64,000 bases of DNA from Flavobacterium akiainvivens (GTDB lineage: Bacteria; Bacteroidota; Bacteroidia; Flavobacteriales; Flavobacteriaceae), in the NCBI RefSeq assembly GCF_001278115.1, contig NZ_LIYD01000005.1, forward strand, positions 4,350,813 to 4,414,812, read 5' to 3'. The notes beneath the pieces are model-generated. The model was not told where the DNA came from, ran no database searches, and saw only the letters and a program-made list of their open reading frames with translations. Position numbers and translations under genes: made by a program. Of this stretch, positions 16,424 to 25,438 are shown piece by piece (within the stretch, counting starts at the first letter, position 1; each line of letters opens with the position of its first letter).

Positions 16424-17504
16424 TGCGCAGCAGGTATATGGCCAGTATGCCGAATGCTATGTTGGGTATCCATACCGCAAGCAGGGGCGGCATGCTCGAT
16501 TTTTCGGCAAGGGTGCCAAATATTTTGTCGAAGAAAATGTAGATAAACGCAAGGGCAATGCCTATAGCCAGGTTTACACCCATACCGCCACGGCGCTTCA
16601 TACTACTAACCGCCACGGCAATAGTGGTAAGTATAAATGCTGAAACAGGTATGCTCCACTTTTTGTATTTTACCACAAGGTAGGCGTTAAGGTTGCCGCT
16701 GCCGCGTTTGGTTTCGCCGTCAATAAACTCATTAAGCTCCTGTGGGGTCATGGTTTCGGCGGCATAAATGGTAGGGGTAAGGTCATCGGGCTTAAAGTTG
16801 AATTTAAACGTTTTGCTCGATTCGCTTTCCAGCTTGTCTTCCATTTTGCCTATAGTGCGCTTTTTATATCCCGAAAGGGTATAGGTGCTGTCTTTAGGGT
16901 TCCACTTTATAGAGTTGGCATTTATAATGTAGTCCAGCTCCTTATCTTCTTTCTTGTCTTTATTAACCTTTGATTTTTCGAGCTTAAAGTTGTAGCCACT
17001 GTTAGTTGTATAGCTAAAGCTGCTTACATATACGGTTTCAGTCTCGCTGATTTTCTTGTACACCTCGGTAGTCTTCCGGACTTCTTTACTGGAGAGGTAG
17101 GTATACCTGAAATCGTTAAAACCTTTACTGGCCGCAGGGTAAAAAAACATACCCATAAGCAGCGCCAGCACTGATATTATAGATGCACCAATAATGTAGG
17201 GGCGTAAAAACCGCGTAAACGATATGCCCGAGCTCAGTATAGCTACAATCTCGGTATTACTGGCCAGCTTGCTGGTAAACCATATAATGCTCAGGAACAG
17301 GAATATGGGGAAGAGTAGGTTGGCAAAATAGATGGTAAAGTCGCCATAATAGGCCGCTACTTTTACAAAAGGTACTTTTTTGTCGAGTATCTTATTGATT
17401 TTTTCGGCTACGTCAATCACTATCCCTATGGGGATAAACATAAGCAGCATTACAAAAAAAGTGGCCAGGTAGCGCTTAAGAATGTACCAGTCTATTATTT
17501 TCAT
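16410..17504 (-). CDS. LptF/LptG-family permease (lipopolysaccharide export)
   Basis: A 364-residue membrane protein of the YjgP/YjgQ family. It starts MKIIDWYILKRYLATFFVMLLMF, the typical family N-terminus, with three helices before and three after a large periplasmic domain (about residues 125-275). LptF and LptG form the membrane part of the Lpt ABC transporter that lifts lipopolysaccharide to the outer membrane. The open frame extends to 17561, but those 19 codons are repeat sequence (NPQLSTRNL), so ATG at 17504 is preferred. Whether it is F or G cannot be settled; LptG seems more likely from its pairing in Bacteroidota. It is downstream of tgt. Confidence 0.85.
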   Translation of the reverse strand: MKIIDWYILKRYLATFFVMLLMFIPIGIVIDVAEKINKILDKKVPFVKVAAYYGDFTIYFANLLFPIFLFLSIIWFTSKLASNTEIVAILSSGISFTRFLRPYIIGASIISVLALLMGMFFYPAASKGFNDFRYTYLSSKEVRKTTEVYKKISETETVYVSSFSYTTNSGYNFKLEKSKVNKDKKEDKELDYIINANSIKWNPKDSTYTLSGYKKRTIGKMEDKLESESSKTFKFNFKPDDLTPTIYAAETMTPQELNEFIDGETKRGSGNLNAYLVVKYKKWSIPVSAFILTTIAVAVSSMKRRGGMGVNLAIGIALAFIYIFFDKIFGTLAEKSSMPPLLAVWIPNIAFGILAIYLLRNARR

Positions 17505-17507
17505 TAG

Positions 17508-17577
17508 GTTGCGGGTTGAGAGTTGGGGGTTGAGAATAGTTAGTTCTTTTGAAACTCGCAACCCTCAACTCCCAACA
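17508..17577. repeat. GTTGGG/CAACCC repeat between tgt and the lpt permease gene
   Basis: Two opposed G/T-rich and C/A-rich blocks (GTTGCGGGTTGAGAGTTGGG on the left; GCAACCCTCAACTCCCAAC on the right) fill most of the 79-base gap. Related blocks lie at 9682-9712 and 19292-19399. Confidence 0.55.
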
Positions 17578-17583
17578 AAATAA

Positions 17584-18714
17584 CTATAGCCTTTGGCTCA
17601 TTTGTTTTACCATCTTTTCTTTCCAGGCATAAAAATCGCCTGCAATAATATGCTCGCGCGCCTGGCGTACCAGCCACATATAAAAACCAAGGTTGTGAAT
17701 GGTGGCTATCTGCTTGCCCAAAAACTCGTTGGCGGCAAACAGGTGGCGCAGGTAAGCCTTGCTGTACTCGGTATCAACAAATGTTATGCCCATTTCGTCA
17801 ATAGGGCTAAAATCGGCCTCCCATTTCTTGTTTTTAATGTTTATGGTACCGTTTGCAGTAAAAAGCATACCGTTACGGGCGTTGCGCGTAGGCATAACAC
17901 AGTCAAACATATCTACCCCAAGGGCAATGTTTTCAAGAATGTTTATAGGCGTGCCCACACCCATAAGGTAGCGTGGCTTGTCTTCGGGTAGTATGCTGCA
18001 CACCACATCAGTCATTGCATACATTTCCTCGGCCGGTTCGCCTACAGATAATCCGCCAATGGCGTTGCCCACTGCACCTGCATTGGCAATATATTCGGCG
18101 CTTTCTTTACGTAAATCCGTATAGGTACTGCCCTGTACGATAGGGAAAAATGCCTGGCTGTAGCCATACTTATACGGCAGTTTGTCAAGGTGCGAAATAC
18201 AACGGTCTAACCAGCGGTGTGTCATGTGCATAGAGCGCTTAGCATAACGGTAGTCGCACGGGTAAGGGGTACATTCGTCAAACGCCATGATAATATCGGC
18301 GCCAATGGTGCGCTGAATTTCCATAACGCTCTCCGGGCTGAAGAAGTGGTAAGAGCCGTCTATATGGCTTTTAAACTTTACACCCTCTTCCTTAATTTTT
18401 CGGTTTGCCGAAAGTGAGTACACCTGGTAACCGCCGCTATCGGTAAGGATGGGCCTGTCCCAGTTCATGAATTTATGAAGCCCGCCTGCCTGTTCCAGCA
18501 CATCAAGCTGTGGGCGCAGGTACAGGTGGTAGGTATTGCCAAGAATGATGTCGGGGTTAATTTCCTGTTTTAGTTCGCGCTGGTGCACGCCTTTAACGGT
18601 GCCCACAGTGCCCACAGGCATAAATATAGGGGTTTGTATAGCGCCATGATCGGTAGTAACTACACCGGCACGGGCTTTAGACGCGGGGTCTTTTGTAACT
18701 AAGTCGAATTTCAT
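17584..18714 (-). CDS. tgt: tRNA-guanine transglycosylase (Tgt) lacking zinc cysteines
   Basis: A 376-residue TIM-barrel enzyme that exchanges guanine-34 for the queuosine precursor preQ1 in tRNAs with GUN anticodons. Active-site motifs are present: DSGGYQVYSL (general acid/base Asp) and DCVMPTRNARNG (nucleophile Asp). The C-terminal zinc subdomain is altered: where Escherichia coli Tgt has CDCYTC, this protein has GITFVD (about residues 309-314), so all three Cys ligands are missing although the His of TIHNL and the surrounding sequence are kept. It heads the tgt-lpt-eamA unit. A -7 box ends 4 bases before the ATG at 18714. Confidence 0.94.
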   Translation of the reverse strand: MKFDLVTKDPASKARAGVVTTDHGAIQTPIFMPVGTVGTVKGVHQRELKQEINPDIILGNTYHLYLRPQLDVLEQAGGLHKFMNWDRPILTDSGGYQVYSLSANRKIKEEGVKFKSHIDGSYHFFSPESVMEIQRTIGADIIMAFDECTPYPCDYRYAKRSMHMTHRWLDRCISHLDKLPYKYGYSQAFFPIVQGSTYTDLRKESAEYIANAGAVGNAIGGLSVGEPAEEMYAMTDVVCSILPEDKPRYLMGVGTPINILENIALGVDMFDCVMPTRNARNGMLFTANGTINIKNKKWEADFSPIDEMGITFVDTEYSKAYLRHLFAANEFLGKQIATIHNLGFYMWLVRQAREHIIAGDFYAWKEKMVKQMSQRL

Positions 18715-18718
18715 GCGG

Positions 18719-18726
18719 CAAAGATA
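18719..18726 (-). promoter_or_regulatory. -7 box of tgt, four bases before the start codon
   Basis: On the minus strand TATCTTTG, a full match to TAnnTTTG, is followed by CCGC and ATG. The expected start point coincides with the ATG, so the mRNA may be leaderless. Confidence 0.55.
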
Positions 18727-18840
18727 GGAAATTCAGAATTCAGAATTTTAGAAATTAGAATGAGTACTTGTGCTGATGTGTGCAACAACTAATGTGCTGA
18801 TTGTATCTCAAATTTCAATATTCTGATAATCTTAAAACCG

Positions 18841-19275
18841 CTATTTAAACTTCCACTCAAATTCATCTTTCTGGTTAATAATGGCGCCTACCTCAATACG
18901 GGTTACTTCACCAAATTCCACCTGAACCAACAGCCAGTTGGCTTCATTAAAATAAGCTTCGGTAATATCGCTGGCTTCTTTTTCAAAATCTTTAATGCCT
19001 GCCCCCGAGAGGGTTTTGTAAACGGCATCCCACGGCTGGCCAATAGCCGTGCTGCCCAAGAGTTCTAAATTTTGTGCACCGCCAATTATGTAGCCCAGCT
19101 TAAAATCTTCATCGGCATAAAACGTAAGGCGCAGCTTGGTATCATTATACTGGTATACGGTGTTTTTTTCGTCGTCTTTAAAGCGCCTGGTGGGTTCGCC
19201 CAAAAGTGCCACAACGTCTTTTTCTTTCATGCCGAAAAGCAGCTGGCCTATACCGGATTTTAAATTGATCTTCAT
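18841..19275 (-). CDS. Hypothetical protein with a BamE/SmpA-like motif
   Basis: A 144-residue protein without a signal peptide. The N-terminus has GQLLFGMKEKDVVALLGEPTRR, which resembles the GMT-x-DV-x-LLG-P segment of SmpA/BamE-type domains, followed by a short beta-rich repeat (YQYNDTKLRLTFYADEDFKLGYI) and a second similar half (STAIGQPWDAVYKTL). It looks like a small cytosolic alpha/beta protein with a duplicated fold. Function is unknown. It stands alone between tgt and the T9SS protein gene, with GTTGGG repeats upstream. Confidence 0.6.
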   Translation of the reverse strand: MKINLKSGIGQLLFGMKEKDVVALLGEPTRRFKDDEKNTVYQYNDTKLRLTFYADEDFKLGYIIGGAQNLELLGSTAIGQPWDAVYKTLSGAGIKDFEKEASDITEAYFNEANWLLVQVEFGEVTRIEVGAIINQKDEFEWKFK

Positions 19276-19291
19276 TTGTTGAGGGTTATGT

Positions 19292-19399
19292 GTTGGGAGT
19301 TGATTTTAAAGTTTATCTCGCAAGGGATAAAATTACATGAAATTTATATTATAACTATTTATGAGGGTAACAACTTGTAAACAACCTGCAACTCCCAAC
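19292..19399. repeat. 11-bp inverted repeat of the GTTGGG type
   Basis: GTTGGGAGTTG at 19292-19302 and its complement CAACTCCCAAC at 19389-19399 bracket an AT-rich spacer in the gap between two minus-strand genes. Confidence 0.45.
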
Positions 19400-19410
19400 C
19401 TAAAAACAAT

Positions 19411-21873
19411 TTATCGTGTTACATACACCCAGCCCACAATAGGTTCGGGGAAATCAGGGTCGTTAAGTTCCAGTACAAAATAATAGGTGGCGTTTGGTAC
19501 GGTGGTGTCTTCGCTGCCCACTTTGGTAACACCGGCAACAGCATCCCAGTCTTCCTTGCTGTGGTCTCCCGTCCACACCAGGTTGCCGTAGCGGTTGTAG
19601 ATGCTCATTTTAAAATTAAGGAACACGTTGCGCAGGCCTTCTACAAAAAAGGTGTCGTTATAGCCATCGCCGTTTGGCGTAACATAGTTGTAGGTAACCG
19701 GGGCGCATTTTTTTGTATTCAGCAGGAATGATGCCACAGTATAGCAGGTGCCGTTATCAAGCCGCACATAAATGCGCTGCGGGTTTTGGGTTGTTAAAAA
19801 TGCCAAGGTGTTGGTTATGGGGTTAAGCCCCTGGTCTGCCTCTGCCTGCGAGTGGTGAAAGCTAACCGTTTCATTGTCATAATTTTTAAGGCTTTCGGCG
19901 TAGGCCGAAAAATCAAACGTAGCCAGCCCCAGCCCTTTATCGCACACTACCACATCTTCGGGCTGTACCAGTTCAGGGCTAAGCAATAGGTTTGTAGGTT
20001 GTGTAAAACCATTGTTTACTTCGCTTATTTCCATAATTATTCCTGTGCCGTCGCCTATATCATCGGCCACTATGGTCAGGTCAAAATCAACAGGTGTACC
20101 CAGCGGAACGGTAAGGGTAATAAAGCCCTGTTCGCTTGCCCCGGGAATAAGCTCGCCCACGGTTTCGGTATATTCTATAAATTCGCCGTTTACGTAAAAA
20201 CTTACGGGGTTTCCCGCAGGCATGGTTAGGGTGCCTATGTTGCTTATGGTGTAGTGCACGTGCAGCTCGCGCGAGTTGCACTGGCGGTAAATATCGTCTA
20301 TTGCAGAAACGGCATCAGCACAGGGAATGGCAATAAGGTCAAACTGCGTGATGCCATAGCAGCCGTGCTCATCGGTAAGGCGCACATAAATGGTTTGCGG
20401 GTTTGATGTAGATTCAAATGCCGTAATATTGGTTATGTTACCTATTCCTTCTGCGGCGGCTTCAGGACTTGTGTAAAAGGTAACTTCATCGGTTGGGTTT
20501 ATTTTCAGCGATTCGGCATAGGCCGAAAAGTTAAACGTGCCGTGGTCTTCATACAGGCTGCAGGCTTCAACATCATCTGGCGTAGCAGGAGTAGGAGATA
20601 TCCACAGTGTACCGTTAAAAGTTGCAGTATTGTTATCTTCTTCAATTTCGTCTACGGTGCCTGTTCCCGTACCGTTGTCATCTACCACAAACTCTACTTC
20701 AAAATCAAGCGGCTGCCCGGCGGGTATGGTAATGGTATAGGTGCCTGATTCGCTGCCGCCAATAGGCAGCTCGTTCTGGGTATTAAAAGTGCCATAGAGG
20801 GTGCCGTTAAGGTAAACGGCTACGGGTGTGCCGGCAGCAAGGGCATCGGTAGCCTCATCAGTATTCTGAACGGTGTAATTTAGGGTTATGGCACGGCTGT
20901 CGCATGCCTGTTCAATACTGTTAATGGCCACAACGGCATCGGGCGCTATGCTAAACAGGCGGGTAACAATGGTGTTAATCATTACAAAATCGGCCCCGGA
21001 TGTAAGCTTTATCTGTGCCGATGTATCTCCAATATTTACATAAGAAGATATGTCATAAATATCAAGGTCCATATTCCAGAGGTTGGTGGCCCCGGTAACG
21101 GTATTGGTGCTGTTAAAGGCATTTGTAGAAGGGTTAAGCGTGTTGCTCAATGTGTTTCCGTTTATGGAGAGGCTTTCGTTATCGTTAAGTGCAATATCGC
21201 CCTCCCAGGCTACAAAGCCGGTGCGGGCACCCAGGTTGTCTATTATATTAAGGCCGCCCAGGGTAATGTTTACCTCATTTGGCACAAACTGCATGCCGTC
21301 ATAAATATTAACCTGGTTAAACTCTATGTTTTCGTTTTCATATACTATAACAATAACCCATCCGCCAAAGTTTGTACCGTTTCGGCAGTACAGGTTTTGC
21401 ATTGCCGGTGTGTTTTGGTTTATAACATCGGTAAGGTCAAGGTCGGCCAGGGTATAGGTACCATTGCCTGTTGTTTGCACCTGGGTGGTAATGTTTGCAA
21501 ATGCCCCGAAAAACGGACGTGAAAGGCCGTCTCCGCCACCGTTAAAAATAACATCAAAGCTGCGTTCGGCTACTATTTCTGTACCGTTAAGGGTAACTTC
21601 AAGGTCGCCCGTGCCGGAGCCTGCCCAGTACAGGTAGGCGGCCTTAACCACATCTGTACTGTTAAGGCTGAGGTTAGCCGATGACGATGTTAGTATGGTG
21701 CACGGCGGGTAAACGTTGTTTAAATATTTGTTGGTTTCGGTATTGAGTGTATTGCCAACAAAGGTAAAATTGTACCTTCCGTTAAACTGTTCATAAAGGG
21801 TAACAGGTACCTGGCTGTGGGCTAATAAAGTATAAAAAAACAGCAAGGCAATTAGGCGTAATTTTTTATTCAC
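19411..21873 (-). CDS. Large surface protein with T9SS type B (CHU_C-like) sorting domain
   Basis: An 820-residue protein beginning at GTG 21873 with a signal peptide (MNKKLRLIALLFFYTLLAHSQ). Residues about 25-310 form an Asn- and Gly-rich beta domain; two similar regions follow at about 315-425 and 520-630 (ring of IEQACDSRAITLNYTVQN and IYRQCNSRELHVHYTISN), which look like CARDB-type adhesion modules. The C-terminal 85 residues (NYVTPNGDGYNDTFFVEGL through YNRYGNLVWTG to GWVYVTR) are a gliding-motility-associated C-terminal domain, the T9SS type B signal. The protein is expected to be exported to the cell surface or outside. It is divergent from the glycan cluster. Confidence 0.88.
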   Translation of the reverse strand: MNKKLRLIALLFFYTLLAHSQVPVTLYEQFNGRYNFTFVGNTLNTETNKYLNNVYPPCTILTSSSANLSLNSTDVVKAAYLYWAGSGTGDLEVTLNGTEIVAERSFDVIFNGGGDGLSRPFFGAFANITTQVQTTGNGTYTLADLDLTDVINQNTPAMQNLYCRNGTNFGGWVIVIVYENENIEFNQVNIYDGMQFVPNEVNITLGGLNIIDNLGARTGFVAWEGDIALNDNESLSINGNTLSNTLNPSTNAFNSTNTVTGATNLWNMDLDIYDISSYVNIGDTSAQIKLTSGADFVMINTIVTRLFSIAPDAVVAINSIEQACDSRAITLNYTVQNTDEATDALAAGTPVAVYLNGTLYGTFNTQNELPIGGSESGTYTITIPAGQPLDFEVEFVVDDNGTGTGTVDEIEEDNNTATFNGTLWISPTPATPDDVEACSLYEDHGTFNFSAYAESLKINPTDEVTFYTSPEAAAEGIGNITNITAFESTSNPQTIYVRLTDEHGCYGITQFDLIAIPCADAVSAIDDIYRQCNSRELHVHYTISNIGTLTMPAGNPVSFYVNGEFIEYTETVGELIPGASEQGFITLTVPLGTPVDFDLTIVADDIGDGTGIIMEISEVNNGFTQPTNLLLSPELVQPEDVVVCDKGLGLATFDFSAYAESLKNYDNETVSFHHSQAEADQGLNPITNTLAFLTTQNPQRIYVRLDNGTCYTVASFLLNTKKCAPVTYNYVTPNGDGYNDTFFVEGLRNVFLNFKMSIYNRYGNLVWTGDHSKEDWDAVAGVTKVGSEDTTVPNATYYFVLELNDPDFPEPIVGWVYVTR

Positions 21874-21999
21874 AGCAAAATTTTTCCCTAAAAATAATCA
21901 TATTTTACCAAAGCCCAATTTTTTGGCTAAAACAACATTTGCGCCGCTACCCGTGCAAGGCCGATTAATTTGTTTATTTTTACCCTAAAATTATACCTT

Positions 22000-22971
22000 T
22001 TGTATACCGTTAAGCACTATACCCCCGATGATTTTGAGGCCTGGAACAGTTTTGTAGCCCAGAGTAAAAACGGCACATTTTTGTTTAACCGCAATTTTAT
22101 GGAATACCATGCCAGCCGGTTTACTGATTTTTCGCTCATGGTGCTTGAGGGGCAAAAGGTTGTGGCATTGCTGCCGGCCAACAGGGTGGGCGATGTTGTT
22201 TACTCTCATGAGGGGTTAACCTATGGTGGCCTTATTTTAGGGTTTAAAACCGGTACAGAGGCCGTGATTATTATTTTAAGGGAGATATTAAAATACTATG
22301 AAGCCGCCGGTATAAACAGGTTGTTTATAAAATGTATTCCTTATATATACCACAAAATACCGGCACAGGAAACAGAGTATGCCCTTTTTGTGGCAAAGGC
22401 TACCCTTGTGCGCAGGGATAGCTACTCAGTACTGGAGCCGCAGGCAAAACCGCTTATAAACAGGGAGCGTAAGAGGAGTATTAACAAAGGCATAGCCAAC
22501 AACTTGGTTATAAAAGAAGGTGCCGGCTTCAGGCCTTTTTGGGAAGAAATATTAATACCTAACCTACAGCACAAACACCAGGCCATGCCGGTGCATACCG
22601 TTGAAGAAATGGAATTGTTGCACTCTCGCTTTCAGGGCCTTATACTGCAGTTTAATGTATTTGACGGCGATACCATTGTGGGTGGGGCTACCCTTTTTGA
22701 TATGGGCCATGTTATACGCCCGCAATATATATCGGGCAATGCCGATAAAAACAGGCTGGGCAGCCTTGATTTTTTGTATAATTATTTGATAAACGAACGC
22801 TTTACCAATTATAGGTATTTTGATTTTGGCCCGTCTAACGAGCAACAGGGGTTAAAGCTTAACGCAACGTTATCGCACTGGAAAGAAACTTATGGCGCGC
22901 GTGCCGTAGCACAGGACTTTTATGAAGTGCAGGTTGCAAACCATATTTTTCTAAACAATGTTTTTATATAA
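22000..22971 (+). CDS. FemAB/GNAT-like protein of the glycan cluster
   Basis: A 323-residue protein. No ATG is near the N-terminus; TTG at 22000 gives (M)YTVKHYTPDDFEAWNSFVAQSKNGTFLF, which is the usual beginning in this family, though TTG at 21970 is also open. It has two GNAT-like halves: GTFLFNRNFMEYH and LRREILKYYE in the first, then GGATLFDMGHVIRPQYISG and YRYFDFGPSNEQQGLKLNATL in the second. Such proteins transfer acyl or aminoacyl groups, and they are often found beside polysaccharide genes. Its exact substrate is unknown. It starts the plus-strand arm and is followed 24 bases later by the flippase gene. Confidence 0.7.
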   Translation: MYTVKHYTPDDFEAWNSFVAQSKNGTFLFNRNFMEYHASRFTDFSLMVLEGQKVVALLPANRVGDVVYSHEGLTYGGLILGFKTGTEAVIIILREILKYYEAAGINRLFIKCIPYIYHKIPAQETEYALFVAKATLVRRDSYSVLEPQAKPLINRERKRSINKGIANNLVIKEGAGFRPFWEEILIPNLQHKHQAMPVHTVEEMELLHSRFQGLILQFNVFDGDTIVGGATLFDMGHVIRPQYISGNADKNRLGSLDFLYNYLINERFTNYRYFDFGPSNEQQGLKLNATLSHWKETYGARAVAQDFYEVQVANHIFLNNVFI

Positions 22972-22995
22972 CCTTATTCAACAAAACCACTTTTT

Positions 22996-24270
22996 TTGAA
23001 GTTGATAAAAAAAATATTTAAAAACCCATTACTCAGGCTCTCGTCACTCAATACGGCCAGTGTGCTTACCCGCATATTTGGCGGGCTTATTGCCAGTAAG
23101 GTTATAGCTGTTTTTATAGGGCCTTCGGGGCTTGCGCTTACAGGAAGTTTTCGCAATTTTCTTACTTCGCTTGATGCCTTTAGTACACTTGGGCTTCAAA
23201 ACGGTGTTATTAAATATACTGCCCAGTATGAAGAAGACAGGCAAAAACAATATGAATCGCTTTGCACCGCCTTTACCCTGATAGCTATTGCAGTTTTAAT
23301 TATTGCGGCATTGCTTGTAGTGCCTGCCCAAATGTGGAGTTATAGTATTTTTAACGGCAACACAACGTATGCCTGGGTTTTTAGGCTTACCGGGTTTTTA
23401 TTGCCATTTTATGCTGCCAGCCTGTTGTTTATGGCTGTATTAAACGGTTATAGCTGCTTTAAGCAGGTAATTAAAATAACCATTGTTACTAATGCTGTAG
23501 GTGTTGTTGTAACAGCATTAATGGTATGGCAGCTTGGAGTTGTAGGAGCATTTATGGGCCTGTTGTTTACCGCTTGTACTACCTGTTTTTTTTGTGCAGC
23601 GCCCGTATACAAATCAACCGGGGGTTTTGCATTTTTAAAACGCAGTTATTTTAATCCCGGCCTTATTGCACCATTACTAAATTATAGCCTTATGGCTGTG
23701 GTTACGGCAGTGTTAGGTTCTGTTATATACATAGCCTTACGAAACATGATTATATTGCGCAGCGGTGCAGCCCATGCAGGTTATTGGGAGGGTATAAACC
23801 GCTTGTCTACTTTTTATTTAATGTTTATAACCACATTTTTAAATGTTTATTTTTTGCCGAAACTTTCTCAGGCTAAAGATAATGCGGGTATAAAAAGCAT
23901 TTTTGTTGAATATTATAAATATGTATTGCCTCTCTTTGCATTTGGGCTTGTACTGGTGTATGTGTTGCGTGGTTTTATAATAAGGTTTACACTTGCCAAA
24001 TCTTTTATGCCCATGGAAAATTTGTTTGTGTGGCAGCTTGCAGGCGATTTTTTTAAAGCCTGCTCACTTATACTGGGACAGTTGTTTTTTGCCCAAAAAA
24101 TGACCCGCGCCTTTATTGTTACCGAAATAGTTTCGTTTGCAATACTTTACATTTCCGGCAGTATTTTTATTTCGGCCTATGGTGCAGAGGGAGGCGTAAT
24201 GGCCCATGCATTTACATATTTTGTTTATTTTATTACGCTTGCTGTTTACTTTAGGAAGAAATTATTGTAA
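22996..24270 (+). CDS. Wzx-type polysaccharide flippase (WzxE-like)
   Basis: A 424-residue membrane protein with about 12 hydrophobic segments. The start is TTG at 22996 (MKLIKKIFKNPLLRLSSLNTASVLTRIFGGLIASKV); the pattern SSLNTASVLTRIF near the beginning is typical of the MATE/MOP O-antigen translocase group, closest in type to the enterobacterial common-antigen flippase WzxE. It would move a lipid-linked oligosaccharide across the inner membrane. Its stop codon abuts the stop codon of the convergent glycosyltransferase gene with no gap. Confidence 0.85.
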   Translation: MKLIKKIFKNPLLRLSSLNTASVLTRIFGGLIASKVIAVFIGPSGLALTGSFRNFLTSLDAFSTLGLQNGVIKYTAQYEEDRQKQYESLCTAFTLIAIAVLIIAALLVVPAQMWSYSIFNGNTTYAWVFRLTGFLLPFYAASLLFMAVLNGYSCFKQVIKITIVTNAVGVVVTALMVWQLGVVGAFMGLLFTACTTCFFCAAPVYKSTGGFAFLKRSYFNPGLIAPLLNYSLMAVVTAVLGSVIYIALRNMIILRSGAAHAGYWEGINRLSTFYLMFITTFLNVYFLPKLSQAKDNAGIKSIFVEYYKYVLPLFAFGLVLVYVLRGFIIRFTLAKSFMPMENLFVWQLAGDFFKACSLILGQLFFAQKMTRAFIVTEIVSFAILYISGSIFISAYGAEGGVMAHAFTYFVYFITLAVYFRKKLL

Positions 24271-25413
24271 TTACAGATCCTTCGACCAGGCATCTATATA
24301 CTTACCCGCAATATTTATATAATTATGCTCTTTTTCTATAAAAGCACGTGCACGCAGGCTAATTGCGGTTATTTCGGCAGGGTTTTCTATCAGGTGGCTT
24401 AGTTCACCGGCAATAGCCTGTGCATTGGGCAGCGCGTTTATAGCTACAGGCCGGGTAAGGTTATAGTATTCATTAAATTCTTTTTCGGCACCGGTAAACA
24501 CCACTTTGCCTTTGGCCATAGCTTCGAGGGCATTATAGCCCTGGTCATAAGCATATACCTGGTCGAGTACTATGTGGGCAGTGTTGTATAGGTTTATGTA
24601 GGTAGCATAAGGCACGTTTTCGGCTATAATAATTTCGACCCTTTCGGCATACTTCTCTTTAATTATTTGTAGTGCTTCCTCAAAAAAAACTATGCCCTTT
24701 GGGTAGTAGGTCCAGCGGTTTATGCCAAGAAAAATAATTATTTTTCCGGATGTGCTTAAAGGAATATAAGGCAGGGGCGTAAGGTTTATAGGGTTTGCTA
24801 TTAACCCTAAAAACTCCGGCCTGCCCAGGTAAGGCAGGTAATAATCCATATCTGAGGCTATAACCCCCTTAATGTTTTTTACCAAAAAACCATATAGCTT
24901 TTTATGCCCGGCTGTGTTGTATGTGTTAACGTAGCTATAGTACTTTTTTAAGGAAGGGTTTTGCAGCAATGGGTCTAATATACTATACCTAAAGCCGCCA
25001 TTTAACATAAACTGTAATGTAAAATAGTCTATGCCGCAGCACAGCATAAAGGATTTGTTATTTTGGGCTAAGAGCTTTTTAAGAATTTTAAGTTCAAAGC
25101 CGGGAGTGGTTTTTACAGGGGCTTCGTTTATAAGTTGCACCACATCAAAACCCTTAAGGTTTTTAAGCAGGCGGTTAAAGCGTATGCCCCGTTCTATGGT
25201 GGCAAGGTCAAATTTTGTAAGCCGGTACACGGCCTGCCTCAACTTGTTTTGCAGCCCTTTAGATACCCATTTTGCTTCATAAGAATAATCAGAGGGATAT
25301 TGCTTAAAGCCATCTCCGTCGCCCACAAGTACAACAGTATGCCCCAGTGCGGTTAGGCCTTCTTTTAGCGAATTGTGCAGGCGGCTGTATTCGCCCACAA
25401 GCAAAATGTTCAT
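24271..25413 (-). CDS. Glycosyltransferase (GT-B fold)
   Basis: A 380-residue protein. The N-terminal domain begins MNILLVGEYSRLHNSLKEGLTALGHTVVLVGDGDGF, a Rossmann start with the usual GH before the second strand. The C-terminal domain has KIIIFLGINRWTYYPKGIVFFEEAL, EIIIAENVPYATYINLYNTAHIVLDQVYAYDQGYNALEAMAKGKVVFTG, resembling the donor-binding region of GT4-type enzymes. Donor and acceptor are unknown. It is divergent from the GT4 gene at 25452, with only 38 bases between start codons and a symmetrical pair of -7 boxes there. Confidence 0.75.
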   Translation of the reverse strand: MNILLVGEYSRLHNSLKEGLTALGHTVVLVGDGDGFKQYPSDYSYEAKWVSKGLQNKLRQAVYRLTKFDLATIERGIRFNRLLKNLKGFDVVQLINEAPVKTTPGFELKILKKLLAQNNKSFMLCCGIDYFTLQFMLNGGFRYSILDPLLQNPSLKKYYSYVNTYNTAGHKKLYGFLVKNIKGVIASDMDYYLPYLGRPEFLGLIANPINLTPLPYIPLSTSGKIIIFLGINRWTYYPKGIVFFEEALQIIKEKYAERVEIIIAENVPYATYINLYNTAHIVLDQVYAYDQGYNALEAMAKGKVVFTGAEKEFNEYYNLTRPVAINALPNAQAIAGELSHLIENPAEITAISLRARAFIEKEHNYINIAGKYIDAWSKDL

Positions 25414-25420
25414 AAATGTT

Positions 25421-25428
25421 TATATTTG
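25421..25428 (+). promoter_or_regulatory. -7 box of the rightward glycosyltransferase gene
   Basis: TATATTTG matches TAnnTTTG and lies 23 bases before the ATG at 25452. It is mirror-symmetrical with the box at 25439-25446, so the two promoters overlap. Confidence 0.6.
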
Positions 25429-25438
25429 CTTACTACAA

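Noticed and set aside
17505..17561. N-terminal extension of the LptF/G-type permease
   Set aside because: The 19 codons are GTTGGG-type repeat sequence; the conserved family start is the ATG at 17504.
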